From: Microbispora siamensis
Lineage (GTDB): Bacteria; Actinomycetota; Actinomycetes; Streptosporangiales; Streptosporangiaceae
Assembly (NCBI RefSeq): GCF_016863095.1
Contig: NZ_BOOF01000012.1
Coordinates: 186,001-250,000 of the forward strand
Length of the DNA: 64,000 bases
Direction: 5' to 3'
The stretch's first letter is position 1. Every line of letters begins with the position of its first letter. The notes beneath the pieces were generated by a model. It made no database searches and had not been told where the DNA came from. It saw only the letters and a list, made by a program, of their open reading frames with translations. The position numbers were made by a program, and so were the translations under genes. Shown here in pieces: positions 49,973-58,787 of this stretch.

Positions 49973-51033
49973 GTGGCGGGCACCCCGACCTTCATGCCCT
50001 CGGTGAGCCCGGCGCCGGTGATCTCGACCATGCCGCTGCCGAAGGCGCCGAGCTCCACCGGGACCACGCGGGTGGAGGCGCCCTCGACCACCTCGACGCC
50101 GAAGCCGCCCTCCCGCAGGGCCAGCAGCGCCTCCACCGGCACGGCCAGCACGTTCTCGCGCCGCTCGCTGACCAGCTCCACCTCGACCGGGGCCTTGTCG
50201 AGGCGGGTCTTCGGGGTCTTGCTCAGGGTGATGTCGACGTCGATGGTGCTGCCCTCGTCCTGGCCCTGTCCGGAGGGGACCGCCTCCGCCACCGTGCCGA
50301 CCGTGGTGATCTTCCCGGTGACCCGCTCGCCGCCGGGCAGTTCCACGGTGACCTTGGCGCCCTTCCTGGCCAGCGACTGGTCGTCGGTGGACAGGTCCAC
50401 GTGCACCAGCCGCCGTACGCCCGACACGGTGAGGGCCGGACGACCGGGGGTGGTCCTGTCGCCGACCTCGACCTTGGCGTCGGTCACCCGGGCGGCGGCG
50501 GGCAGGAAGACCACCTGGGAGGCGTCCACCTGTCCGGTCTCGGGCAGCCCGGCGTCGTCCTGCCACTCCTTGACGGCCAGGTAGGTGGCGTAGCTGAAGT
50601 GGTCGTCCACGGTCAGGTCGTCGCCGTAGCCGAGGACCTTGAGGTTGCGTTCGAGCTGCTCGACGTCGGGGCCGTCGTCGACGCCCTGCCGTAGCGGGCG
50701 GTACATCGGCAGCGAGCCGTACATGAGGACCACCGGCCTGCGGTCGACCCTGAGCAGCGCGCGGCCGCGCCGTACGACCGCGCCCTCGGCGGGCACCCAG
50801 GTCACGGTGCCGGAGGCGTCAGTGCTCACCTGCCGCTCGCCGGAGTAGGTCAGCGACCCCTCGACGGTCTTGGTGTCGACCAGGTCCTGACGGGTGATCG
50901 ACGCGGTGGCGGGCACCGGGGGCGAAGACGGCTCGGCCGCGCCGGCGCCGTCGCCGCCCGCCATGGCGACGGCGGTTCCCGCGGCGGCCAGGGCGAGGAC
51001 TCCGGCGCCCGCGATCACCAGGCCCTTCCTCAC
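49969..51033 (-). CDS. Efflux periplasmic-adaptor-type protein with peptidoglycan-binding domain
   Basis: From GTG 51033 the protein has 354 residues: an N-terminal membrane anchor, a lipoyl/barrel-sandwich segment (GTVTWVPAEGAVVRRGRALL trimmed), an inserted putative peptidoglycan-binding domain (GPDVEQLERNLKVLGY, then AVKEWQDDAGL) and beta-barrel/membrane-proximal parts (VELPGGERVTGKITTVG). This is the Gram-positive form of the HlyD/MacA adaptor and would link the pump to the cell wall. It overlaps both neighbours by 4 bp. Confidence 0.9.
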   Translation of the reverse strand: MRKGLVIAGAGVLALAAAGTAVAMAGGDGAGAAEPSSPPVPATASITRQDLVDTKTVEGSLTYSGERQVSTDASGTVTWVPAEGAVVRRGRALLRVDRRPVVLMYGSLPMYRPLRQGVDDGPDVEQLERNLKVLGYGDDLTVDDHFSYATYLAVKEWQDDAGLPETGQVDASQVVFLPAAARVTDAKVEVGDRTTPGRPALTVSGVRRLVHVDLSTDDQSLARKGAKVTVELPGGERVTGKITTVGTVAEAVPSGQGQDEGSTIDVDITLSKTPKTRLDKAPVEVELVSERRENVLAVPVEALLALREGGFGVEVVEGASTRVVPVELGAFGSGMVEITGAGLTEGMKVGVPAT

Positions 51034-51581
51034 GGCTTCCTCCCCGGCGCGAACTCCTCGCAGGCCTTCTGCGCCTCTTCCATCGCCTTCTCCTGGCCCG
51101 GTTTGATCTTGACCTGGAGCCCCTTTCCGGGTTCGGGGTCGGGCATGTCGACGCCGTGCTCGCGCATGCACTGGGCGAACTTGAGCATCCGGTCGCGCGC
51201 CTGGGGATCGTCGCCGCCGAGCTTGTCGCCGACCGCGTCCTTCATGAAGTGCTGGCAGGCCTGCATGGCCTTCTGCATCGTGGCCTCGTCGCCCTTCTTG
51301 CCGATGATCCGGACGCGGCCGTCGGGATCGGGGTCGGGCATGTCCACGCCGTGCTCGCGCATGCACTGGGCGAACTTGAGCTGGGCCTCCTGGCGGTCCA
51401 CGGTGGCCGACGGCCTGGCCGTGGCGCCCGACGTGGTGCCCGACGTGGCGCCGCCCGCGCTGGCGATCCCGTCGTCCGCGGGGGCCGCGCCGCAGCCGGT
51501 CAGCGCCAGTGCGAGCCCCAGTGTGAGACCCAGTGTGGACCCCAGTGCCGGGCCCAGGGGGCGCAGCGGTCGTAAGCGCAT
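51030..51581 (-). CDS. Putative lipoprotein with duplicated CMREHGVDMPDP motif
   Basis: The 183-residue protein has a lipoprotein signal (LALTGC, Cys near residue 30) and two copies of a segment beginning KFAQCMREHGVDMPDP, each with a second cysteine 30-50 residues later (ACQHFM, ACEEFA). The two DNA copies are almost identical over about 48 bp. Similar small lipoproteins are common beside such exporters in actinomycetes; function is unknown. It is the first gene of the exporter operon and overlaps the adaptor gene by 4 bp. Confidence 0.82.
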   Translation of the reverse strand: MRLRPLRPLGPALGSTLGLTLGLALALTGCGAAPADDGIASAGGATSGTTSGATARPSATVDRQEAQLKFAQCMREHGVDMPDPDPDGRVRIIGKKGDEATMQKAMQACQHFMKDAVGDKLGGDDPQARDRMLKFAQCMREHGVDMPDPEPGKGLQVKIKPGQEKAMEEAQKACEEFAPGRKP

Positions 51582-51663
51582 GGGTCGTTCCTCCTCTGTC
51601 GTTCCTTCTCATCCGGGGCGTTCGCCCGGGACGGGGCCCAACTTCAGCGGAGGCGGTGCTAAA

Positions 51664-51692
51664 CGCGGATAAGCGAGATCCGCTTATCCGCG
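51664..51692. promoter_or_regulatory. 29-bp palindrome between exporter operon and two-component system
   Basis: CGCGGATAAGCG and CGCTTATCCGCG are perfect 12-bp arms around AGATC. Weaker symmetry continues outward (GGTG...TAA against TTA...CACC), so the element may span nearly 50 bp. Its midpoint lies between the divergent starts at 51581 and 51738, as expected for a shared activator site of the response regulator. Confidence 0.8.
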
Positions 51693-51737
51693 GCTAACAC
51701 CGACTGCGCCACTCTCGGAGCCGAGCGGGAGGTTGGG

Positions 51738-52391
51738 ATGCGGGTGCTCGTGGTCGAGGACGAGGAACAGCTGGCCGAGGCCGTCGCCCGGGGGCTGCGG
51801 CTGCACGCCATCGCGGTGGACGTGGCCTACGACGGTCAGGAGGCGCTCGAGCTGGCCGCCTACGTCGATTACGACGTGGTCGTGCTCGACCGCGACCTGC
51901 CCGAGGTGCACGGCGACGACGTGTGCCGGGAGCTGGTCACGGCCAGTGGGGCGAGCCGCATCCTCATGCTGACGGCGGCCGGGCGGGTGCGGGACCGGGT
52001 CGGCGGCCTGTCTCTGGGCGCCGACGACTACCTGGTCAAGCCGTTCGCGTTCGCCGAGCTGGTGGCCCGGATCCGGGCGCTGGCCCGACGCTCGCCCCGG
52101 GCGGTGCCTGCGGTGATCGAGCGGGCCGGGATCCGGCTCGACCCGGCCCGCCGTACGGTGACGCGGGACGGGCGGCAGGTGGCGCTGGGCCGCAAGGAGT
52201 TCGACGTGCTGCACGAGCTCATGCGGGCCGGCGGAGGGCTGGTGACCTCGGCCCGGCTGCGCGCGAACGTGTGGGACGAGCACGCCGACGCCGGCACGGG
52301 CGTGCTGCGCGTCACGATCACCTCGCTGCGCCGCAAGCTGGGCGAGCCCGCCGTGATCGAGAACGTGCCGGGCCGGGGGTATCGGCTGTGA
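51738..52391 (+). CDS. OmpR-type response regulator
   Basis: The 217-residue protein has a receiver domain (Asp in VVLDRDLPEVHG, residue 51; Lys in YLVKPFAFAEL) and a winged helix ending PGRGYRL. It is paralogous to the VanR-like regulator at 41443-42138. The kinase gene overlaps its stop codon by 4 bp (GTGA). The 29-bp palindrome 46 bp upstream is the likely binding site for both this promoter and the exporter operon. Confidence 0.92.
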   Translation: MRVLVVEDEEQLAEAVARGLRLHAIAVDVAYDGQEALELAAYVDYDVVVLDRDLPEVHGDDVCRELVTASGASRILMLTAAGRVRDRVGGLSLGADDYLVKPFAFAELVARIRALARRSPRAVPAVIERAGIRLDPARRTVTRDGRQVALGRKEFDVLHELMRAGGGLVTSARLRANVWDEHADAGTGVLRVTITSLRRKLGEPAVIENVPGRGYRL

Positions 52392-53557
52392 TCCGTGTCC
52401 TGTCCCTGTGGAGCAGGCTCGGCCTGCGGATGCGGCTCACCCTGCTGTACGGCGGGCTGTTCTTCCTGGCGGGGTCGGTGCTGCTGTGGTTCACCCACCT
52501 GCTGACCGCGCGGGCGCTCAACCAGCGGTTCGTGGTGGCGGTGGCGTCGAAGGTGACCGGCGCCCCCGATGCCGTGTTCAGGGGCAGGTTGCCCGACAGC
52601 GACGTGCTCGCGCAGCAGGTGCGCAGCAACGTCGAGCAGGGGGCGGCCGACGTGCTGAGCGACGTGCTCCGCTCGTCGGTGATGGTCATGATCCTGGTCG
52701 GGGCCGTCGCGGTGGTGCTGGGCTACCTGGTGGCCGACCGCGCGCTGCGCCCGCTGGACCGGGTGACCGAGACCGCGCAGCGGCTGTCGGAGAGCACGCT
52801 GCACGAGCGGATCGCGCTGCGCGGCCCGCAGGACGAGGTCAAGCGCCTCGCCGACACCTTCGACGCGATGCTCGACCGGCTGCACCGGGTGTTCGACGCC
52901 CAGCGCCGTTTCATCGCCAACGCCTCCCACGAGCTGCGCACCCCGCTCGCGGTCAACCGTACGGTCCTGGAGGTGTCGCTGGAGGAGCCCGCGGCGTCGG
53001 AGGACCTCAAGGCGCTGGCTCGCGCGCTGCTCGGCACCAACGCGAGGTATGAGCGGCTGATCGAGGGCCTGCTCATGCTGGCGCAGTCGGAGCAGGAGCT
53101 GACCGCCCGCAAGCCGGTCGACCTGCGGCACATCGTCCGAATGGCGATGGAGCAGATCGACCTCCAGCCGCGCCGCAGGAAGGTGGTCGTCCACGAGGAC
53201 CTGTGCCCGGCGGTCGTGCACGGCGACCCGCTGTTCCTCGAACGCTGCCTGGTCAACCTGCTGGAGAACGCGATCAAGTACAACGTGCGCGACGGAGAGG
53301 TCTGGATCCGGCTGCGGGAGGACGAGGCCGGGGTGAGCGTGACGGTGGAGAACACCGGGCCCCTGGTCTCGCCGTACGAGGTGGACGACCTGTTCGAGCC
53401 GTTCCGGCGGCTCGGCGGCGACCGCGTCCGCTCCGCCCGAGGGGCGGGGCTGGGCCTGTCCATCGTCCGGGCCATCGCCGTGGCGCACGGCGGCGGGGTG
53501 GAGGCGCTCGCCCGGCCGGAGGGCGGCCTGGCGGTGACCGTACGCCTGCCGAGGTGA
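52388..53557 (+). CDS. Sensor histidine kinase
   Basis: The 389-residue protein has two membrane helices (about 18-42 and 96-118) enclosing an extracytoplasmic domain of about 55 residues, then HAMP, the H-box NASHELRTPLAV, N-box LVNLLENAIKYN and G-box RGAGLGLSIVRA. It is co-translated with the regulator. It probably senses the substrate of the divergent exporter, as in BceS- or CseC-like arrangements; the signal is unknown. Confidence 0.92.
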   Translation: MIRVLSLWSRLGLRMRLTLLYGGLFFLAGSVLLWFTHLLTARALNQRFVVAVASKVTGAPDAVFRGRLPDSDVLAQQVRSNVEQGAADVLSDVLRSSVMVMILVGAVAVVLGYLVADRALRPLDRVTETAQRLSESTLHERIALRGPQDEVKRLADTFDAMLDRLHRVFDAQRRFIANASHELRTPLAVNRTVLEVSLEEPAASEDLKALARALLGTNARYERLIEGLLMLAQSEQELTARKPVDLRHIVRMAMEQIDLQPRRRKVVVHEDLCPAVVHGDPLFLERCLVNLLENAIKYNVRDGEVWIRLREDEAGVSVTVENTGPLVSPYEVDDLFEPFRRLGGDRVRSARGAGLGLSIVRAIAVAHGGGVEALARPEGGLAVTVRLPR

Positions 53558-53654
53558 GCCGGGTTCTCCTGCAATCGATGATCGCTCTGCGGCCGGTTAC
53601 CCGGCTCTGCCGGGTTTGCTCCCTACTGATCAGTAAAATATGGGTTGTTCTAAC

Positions 53655-53683
53655 TTGACCGGTTTGACCTGGTCTATTACGTT
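53655..53683 (+). promoter_or_regulatory. Promoter of the riboswitch-CHAP unit
   Basis: TTGACC (53655-53660), a 17-nt spacer and TACGTT (53678-53683) make a standard housekeeping-type promoter about 100 bp before the riboswitch. Confidence 0.6.
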
Positions 53684-53784
53684 TTAGGCAGCTCAGGGCG
53701 CACTTGCTCATCTCAATGGTCAAGAAGCCCTCCTCAGACCGACGCGGCAAGCCGATCCCGGCCTGCCGCCCGGCCGCCGAGTCC

Positions 53785-53902
53785 GCGTCCGCGCGGAGCC
53801 GGGGACCCACCTCTCCTGGGGTGAATCGGCATACCTGCCGTAGGGCGACTTCCAGCCCGAACCCGTCAGCTAACCCGGTAGGCGGCATGGAAGTAAGGGA
53901 GT
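53785..53902 (+). ncRNA. c-di-AMP riboswitch (ydaO/yuaA type)
   Basis: The conserved ydaO-type elements are present in order: GCCGGGGACCC, then CTGGGGTGAATCGG, then TAGGGCGACTTCC, then CCCGAACCCGTCAGCTAACC followed by GGTAGGCGG and the closing GGAAG near 53889. Such RNAs bind cyclic di-AMP and usually switch off cell-wall hydrolase genes. The downstream gene encodes a secreted CHAP protein, a classic target. Its 3' end includes the AAGGGAG ribosome site (about 53894-53900), so translation or termination control is possible. Boundaries are approximate. Confidence 0.88.
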
Positions 53903-53912
53903 ACGCCCCACC

Positions 53913-54599
53913 ATGCACGTCCTCAACACCTGTGTTCGCGCTGCCCTCGCGGGCGGGGCCCTCGCCTCGGCCGTGCTGCTCGCGTCGCCGGCCGCGCACG
54001 CGGACAACCCGGCCACCGGCAAGGGCCCGACGGCCGCGAAGTCCATGGCCGAGATCGCTTCCACGCTGCCCAAGGTCAGCGCGGCCGACGTGCTGAACCT
54101 GGCCAGGAGCCAGATCGGGATCAGCGAGAACGCCAACGGCGGCGGAACCAAGTTCCAGCACTGGTACATGTCCACGCCGCGTGCCCGCGAGACCCTCGCC
54201 CGCGACGGCGGCACGATCGACGGCTACCTGAATGCCCCCTGGTGTGACATGTTCGTTTCCTGGGTGGGCCAGCAGCTCGGCATCGCGCCGGTCATGGGCT
54301 CCGACGCCTACACGGTGCAGCACGCCCAGTGGTTCGCCGACCACGGCCGCTGGGGCCACACGCCCAAGCCGGGCGCGGTGGTGTTCTTCAACTGGAACGG
54401 CAGCAAGGACATCGACGACGTCCAGCACGTCGGTTTCGTCGTCAAGGACAACGGCGACGGCACGATCCGGACCATCGAGGGCAACACCGGCGACGGCGGC
54501 GCCGTCGAGGCCCGCACCCGTCCCACCTGGCAGGTGGCCGGGTACGGCTACCCGATGTACCCCGCGGACACCTCCGCGTCCACCACCGCCTCCTCCTGA
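53913..54599 (+). CDS. Secreted CHAP-domain peptidoglycan hydrolase
   Basis: The 228-residue protein has a Sec signal (cleavage probably after AHA near residue 30), a short linker and a CHAP domain with the catalytic Cys in APWCDMFVSW (near 110), His in DVQHVGFV (near 171) and EGNTGDGG. It should cleave peptidoglycan amide or peptide bonds outside the cell. Control by the c-di-AMP riboswitch ties it to wall growth, osmotic state or spore germination. A terminator follows. Confidence 0.93.
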   Translation: MHVLNTCVRAALAGGALASAVLLASPAAHADNPATGKGPTAAKSMAEIASTLPKVSAADVLNLARSQIGISENANGGGTKFQHWYMSTPRARETLARDGGTIDGYLNAPWCDMFVSWVGQQLGIAPVMGSDAYTVQHAQWFADHGRWGHTPKPGAVVFFNWNGSKDIDDVQHVGFVVKDNGDGTIRTIEGNTGDGGAVEARTRPTWQVAGYGYPMYPADTSASTTASS

Positions 54600-54611
54600 G
54601 AGACGGCCTCT

Positions 54612-54640
54612 GAAGCGCGCCGGTGATCCCGGCGCGCTTC
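54612..54640 (+). terminator. Terminator hairpin after the CHAP gene
   Basis: GAAGCGCGCCGG and CCGGCGCGCTTC form a perfect 12-bp stem with a 5-nt loop, starting 12 nt after the stop codon. Confidence 0.75.
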
Positions 54641-54711
54641 GCCGTCCCCGCCGAAAGCCGCCCGACTGCCGCAAATTGACCTACAAGAGCGTGGGCTGCG
54701 AGCCTGGCGGC

Positions 54712-55059
54712 ATGCACGCGTTCGACGTCCTCGGCGATCCGGTGCGCCGCCGGATCCTGGAACTGCTCGCCGAGGGCGAGCGCTCCGCCGGAGAGATCGG
54801 CGCGATCGTGCAGGAGGAGTTCGGGATCTCCCAGCCCGCGGTGTCGCAGCACCTGCGCGTGCTCCGGGAAAGCGGCTTCACGACGGTCCGCGCCGAGGGC
54901 ACCCGGCGCCTGTACGCCGTCGATCCCACGCCGCTGCGCGAGGTCGACACCTGGCTCGACCACTTCCGCAGCTTCTGGAACCAGCGCCTGGACGCCCTGG
55001 GCACCGAACTCGCCCGCGGCAGGCGGGAGCGCCGTCTGCGGGACGACGCCCGACCGTGA
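54712..55059 (+). CDS. ArsR family regulator
   Basis: The 115-residue protein has FDVLGDPVRRRILELLAEGE, split for display, then FGISQPAVSQHLRVLRESGF as recognition helix and RRLYAVDPTPL, a common actinobacterial ArsR pattern ending with a DHFRSFWNQRLDAL helix. Such proteins often sit beside SRPBCC genes they control, but none follows here. ATG 54712 is the first start after the terminator. Its target is not evident. Confidence 0.87.
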   Translation: MHAFDVLGDPVRRRILELLAEGERSAGEIGAIVQEEFGISQPAVSQHLRVLRESGFTTVRAEGTRRLYAVDPTPLREVDTWLDHFRSFWNQRLDALGTELARGRRERRLRDDARP

Positions 55060-55189
55060 AACGGCGGGTGCCGGCGGCGACGGCTCCTGTCAGGCGAATG
55101 ATCGCGACCGGCTCGCCGGCAGGCTGTCGGCAAGAAAGCTCAGCGCGGCTGGTTGGTGGGATGGGTTGCCTGTTGGCGCGGCCGTGCTC

Positions 55190-55659
55190 GGTGGTGGTGG
55201 GGCTGTCGAAGACCGGTGCGTGCAGGGCTCGGGCCAGCGGGTTGCCGGCGACGATGTCCTGGCGGCCGTTGCGCACGAACGCCGAGGACATCGTCATGGA
55301 GTCCAGCAACCACTGGACACGCGGCGGGACCTGGACGTCCTTGCGCCGGGAGGGTGCACGGCGGGCGGGCCGTGCGGCGTGGCCAGGTCGAACAGGTAGG
55401 TGCGTTCGTCCTGGTCCAGTCGCAGTGCCTGGGCGACCGCGTCGAGCACGTCTTCGGACACGCCGCCGATGTGCCCCTTCTCCAGCCGGGTGTACCACTC
55501 GGTGCTCACTCCGGCCAGCACCGCGACCTCTTCGCGACGCAGCCCTGGGACCCGGCGCCGGCCGCTGGCGGGCTGCCCGACCTGCTCCGGTGTGAGCTTC
55601 GCGCGCCGGGTGGCGAGGAAATCCCGGATCTGGTCGCGGTTGTCGGGTCGCTGATCCAT
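55190..55659 (-). pseudogene. Frameshifted and truncated XRE/MmyB regulator
   Basis: From ATG 55659 the frame encodes a normal XRE domain (DNRDQIRDFLATRRAKLTPE, LRREEVAVLAGVSTEWYTRL, RTYLFDLA). Near 55345 the match jumps to another frame (VQWLLDSMTMSSAFVRNGRQ, HAPVFDSP) and then ends near 55190; the rest of the MmyB domain is gone. It is divergent from the broken MFS gene and upstream of the intact zinc-ADH, like the decayed cassette at 34.4-35.5 kb. Confidence 0.8.
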
Positions 55660-55806
55660 GCCCTCCACGGTAGCCGCAGGGTTTCCGCAGGTGGCCGGGG
55701 TAACGGGGGTGAGCTTGTCCCCCCTATAAACGCGCTCTGCCTCGCGTGCGGCCAAGCGGGTTTCCTGGATCAGCACGGTGAACGCGACCCCGATACGGAG
55801 ATGGAT

Positions 55807-56784
55807 ATGAGCACGCGAGGAGAGGTCGTCGAGCGGGCCGCCGACGCGTTCGGCGCGCGCGGGCACTCGCCGGCGCGGCTCCCGCTGGTGGTCCATGTGC
55901 TGGCGGTGGGCGCCTTCTTGATGCTCACGACCGAGTTCGTGGTCGCGGGCCTGCTGCCGGAGATCGCCGGCGACCTGCGGGTGAGCGTACCCGAGGCGGG
56001 ACTGCTGATCACGGTGTTCGCGGCCGGCATGATCATCGGCGCGCCGTCGATGGCGATGCTGACGCTGCGGCTGCCCAGGCGGTTGACGCTGATGCTCGCC
56101 TTGGGCGTGTTCGCGGCCGGGCATCTCGTCGTCGCGGTCGGCTCCAGCTTCGCGCTGCTCCTGGCAGCACGGTTTGTGACGGCGCTGGCGACCGGGGGCG
56201 TTCTGGGCGGTGGCCAACGTGACCGCCAGCCGCACCGCGGGCCCTGGGGCAAGCTCCCGAGTTTTGGGCCTGGTGAGCGCCGGAGGCATGCTCGCCAACG
56301 TCGTCGGGGTGCCTCTCGGCGCGTTCGCCGGGCAACTGGTGGGCTGGCGAGGCCCGTTCTGGGCGCTGGCGATCCTCGCGGTGGCGGCTGCCGCTCTGAT
56401 CGCCCGCACCGTCCCGCACGATGGCGGCGATCACCGGGCACCACGGTCCTGCTGCCGACGATCTGCCTGCTGTCCGGGCAGGCCTGGGCCATGGTCGTTC
56501 TGGTCGTGCTGCTGGGGTTCTTCGGGCTCGGCGCCAATCCCGTGCTGATCTCCATGTCGGTTCGCTTCGCCGGTCAGGCGCCCACCCTGGCGTCCGCCCT
56601 GAGCGTCTCGGCGTTCAATTTCGGCACCGCCGTCGGCACCTGGATCGCCGGGCGCGCCCTCGACTCGTCCCTGGAGACCACCGGACCCGCTGTGGTCGGC
56701 ACCGCCATCGCCGCACTGACCCTGATCCCCACGATCACGATCGCCCTGACTCAGCGCCGCCGCGTCGCCGCACCCGTCCACTAG
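55807..56784 (+). pseudogene. Broken MFS transporter (Cmx/CmlA-like)
   Basis: The first 130 residues from ATG 55807 match the start of 12-helix drug transporters (LTTEFVVAGLLPEIAGDL). Near 56205 the match shifts frame (VANVTASRTAGPGASSRVLG, GAFAGQLVGWRGPFWAL) and near 56430 it returns to the first frame, joining the C-terminal helices (ICLLSGQAWAMVVLVVLLGF). About 100 residues of the middle are missing at the second junction. The first frame stays open by chance through the shifted part, which can mislead gene callers. Confidence 0.85.
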
Positions 56785-56930
56785 GTCCCCGCCACCGGGT
56801 GTATGGCCAGGTCAGCTGGGGGAAGGCGGCAAGGAGCCACAACGCTGGAACCCGTTCGCGGCCACGGCCCGGGGCAGCGCCCTGCCGCCACCACCTGAGA
56901 AACACAACCATCTGAGAATGGAGCATTTCG

Positions 56931-57974
56931 ATGCGTGCAACCTTGATGTACGGCGCCGGCGACGTCCGGGTCGAGGAGGTGCCGGACCCGGTCGTCAAGC
57001 TGCCCACCGACGCGCTGGTCCGCGTCACCGCGTCCTGTATCTGCGGCAGCGACCTGTGGCCCTACGGCTCGATGAAGCCAGACGACGGCCCTGCCCGGAT
57101 GGGGCACGAGCTGATCGGAATCGTCGAGGACACCGGCTCCGAGGTGACGACCCTCAAGCGGGGCGACCTGGTCGTCGCGCCGTTCGCCATCTCCGACAAC
57201 ACCTGCGACTTCTGCCGCGAGGGCCTGCACACCTCCTGCGCTCACCCGCAGGCCACCTTCTTCGACGGCCTGTCCGACGAGGGCGGACAGGCCGAAGCGG
57301 TCCGTGTCCCGCTCGCCGACGGCACCCTGGTCAAGCTCCCCGTGGAAGCGGACTCGGCCCTCATGCCGTCCCTGCTGACACTCTCGGACGTGTTCGGCAC
57401 CGGCTACCACGCCGCCGTGGCCGGCGGCGTCACCCCGCGCACCCGCGTCACCGTGATCGGTGACGGCGCTGTGGGCCTGCTGGCGGTGCTGTCGGCCAAG
57501 CGCCTTGGCGCCGAACAGATCATCCTGATGGGACGCCACCAGGCGCGCACCGACCTCGGCCGCGAGTTCGGCGCCACCGACGTCGTCTCCGCCCGGGGCG
57601 AGGAAGGCATCGAGGCGGTCCGCGAGCTCACCGGCGGGCACGGCACGCACGTGGTCCTGGAGGCCGTCGGCACCTTGCCCGCCTACCGGCAGGCCCTCGG
57701 CGTCGTACGCCCTGGCGGCGTCATCAGCCGCGTCGGCGTCCCGCAGTACGAAGATGCGCCGATCGGCATGGGCGGCCTGTTCCGCCACAACATCCGACTC
57801 GCCGGAGGACCCGCGCCGGTCCGCGCCTACATCGAAGAGCTGATGCCCGACATCCTGAACGGCACCATCGAACCGGGAAAGGTCTTCGACGCCACCACCG
57901 ACCTGGACGGCGTCCCGGCCGGCTACCGGGACATGGCCGACCGCAAGAGCCTCAAGGTCCTCATCACACCCTGA
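56931..57974 (+). CDS. Zinc-dependent alcohol dehydrogenase
   Basis: The 347-residue protein is a zinc-ADH: catalytic zinc ligands in CICGSD (Cys38) and MGHE, structural-site cysteines in NTCDFCREGLHTSC, and the nucleotide loop IGDGAVGLLA (GxGxxG). It resembles the IMP-dehydrogenase-like/threonine-type ADHs often divergent from MmyB regulators. It lies after the broken MFS and XRE genes and is the intact counterpart of the pseudogene at 34896-35476. A TGGAG purine stretch lies before ATG 56931. Confidence 0.93.
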   Translation: MRATLMYGAGDVRVEEVPDPVVKLPTDALVRVTASCICGSDLWPYGSMKPDDGPARMGHELIGIVEDTGSEVTTLKRGDLVVAPFAISDNTCDFCREGLHTSCAHPQATFFDGLSDEGGQAEAVRVPLADGTLVKLPVEADSALMPSLLTLSDVFGTGYHAAVAGGVTPRTRVTVIGDGAVGLLAVLSAKRLGAEQIILMGRHQARTDLGREFGATDVVSARGEEGIEAVRELTGGHGTHVVLEAVGTLPAYRQALGVVRPGGVISRVGVPQYEDAPIGMGGLFRHNIRLAGGPAPVRAYIEELMPDILNGTIEPGKVFDATTDLDGVPAGYRDMADRKSLKVLITP

Positions 57975-58085
57975 GTTCCACTGCGGTTTGCTCGCCGCAC
58001 CTTCATGCGGCGAACCGCTAGGCGCCGGGGTCGACCTCGCCACCACCCAGGCCCTGGTCAGGGGCGCTCGTGGTGGGGGCGATCC

Positions 58086-58691
58086 TCATGCGCGAAGGTC
58101 GTAACTGATGTGGGTGACCCGGTCGCTTTGCACGATACGCGGGTTGTCCAGCATGGTCACGGGAACCGTGTGCTCTCCGAAGAACCGGATCCCGTCACCG
58201 AGCAGGACCGGAACGACGTACATGTCGATCTGGTCCACCAGTCCGGCAGAGATCGCCTGCCCGGCGAGATCGCCCGCGGGCAGGGAGACGTCGCGGTCGC
58301 CGGCCGCCTGCTTGGCGCCCGCCACAGCTTCTTTCAGGTCCCCGACGAAGTGGAACGGGGCGCCGGGGTGGCGGCTCGGCCAGTCGCCGGGGGAACGGTG
58401 GGTGACCACGAAGACATGGTCGCCCACGGCGGGTTTGCCGCCCCAGCCGTCGGTGAGGTCGAACAGACGGCGTCCCATGATGGTCGCACCGACGCTCGCC
58501 CAGGTGGCGCGGAGGAAATCGGCGCTGGCGGCGGCCGGCCGGTAGCCGCCCTTCGGCCGGTACTGGTGCGGTGCGACAGGCACCTCCTGGGGGCCGTTGA
58601 AGTACCAGTCGAACAACGGTCCCACGCCGTCGTTCCGGTCGGCGATGAAACCGTCCGCGGACACGGCCGCACCGATGATCACCTTGCTCAT
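58086..58691 (-). CDS. Dihydrofolate reductase-family (RibD_C) protein
   Basis: The 201-residue protein begins MSKVIIGAAVSADGFIADRN and shows TIMGRRLFD and VVPVLLGDGIRFF, the standard strands of RibD_C/DHFR-fold proteins. NADPH binding is expected; the substrate is not known and true folate reduction is unlikely. It is the downstream partner of a second DHFR-like gene and an ArsR-SRPBCC regulator on the same strand, 96 bp after the former. Confidence 0.88.
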   Translation of the reverse strand: MSKVIIGAAVSADGFIADRNDGVGPLFDWYFNGPQEVPVAPHQYRPKGGYRPAAASADFLRATWASVGATIMGRRLFDLTDGWGGKPAVGDHVFVVTHRSPGDWPSRHPGAPFHFVGDLKEAVAGAKQAAGDRDVSLPAGDLAGQAISAGLVDQIDMYVVPVLLGDGIRFFGEHTVPVTMLDNPRIVQSDRVTHISYDLRA

Positions 58692-58746
58692 GCGCGTTCT
58701 CCTGCCTGGACACGTCCACTCGGTTCGGGGTGGCGCCGACCGGGCG

Positions 58747-58782
58747 CTGATCGGCCCGCCCTGATCGGCCCGCCCTGATCGG
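58747..58782. repeat. Short 14-bp tandem repeat
   Basis: CTGATCGG starts at 58747, 58761 and 58775; two full copies of CTGATCGGCCCGCC and a partial third lie between the two DHFR-like genes. It could be an RNA spacing element or simple slippage. Confidence 0.7.
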
Positions 58783-58787
58783 TCTGC

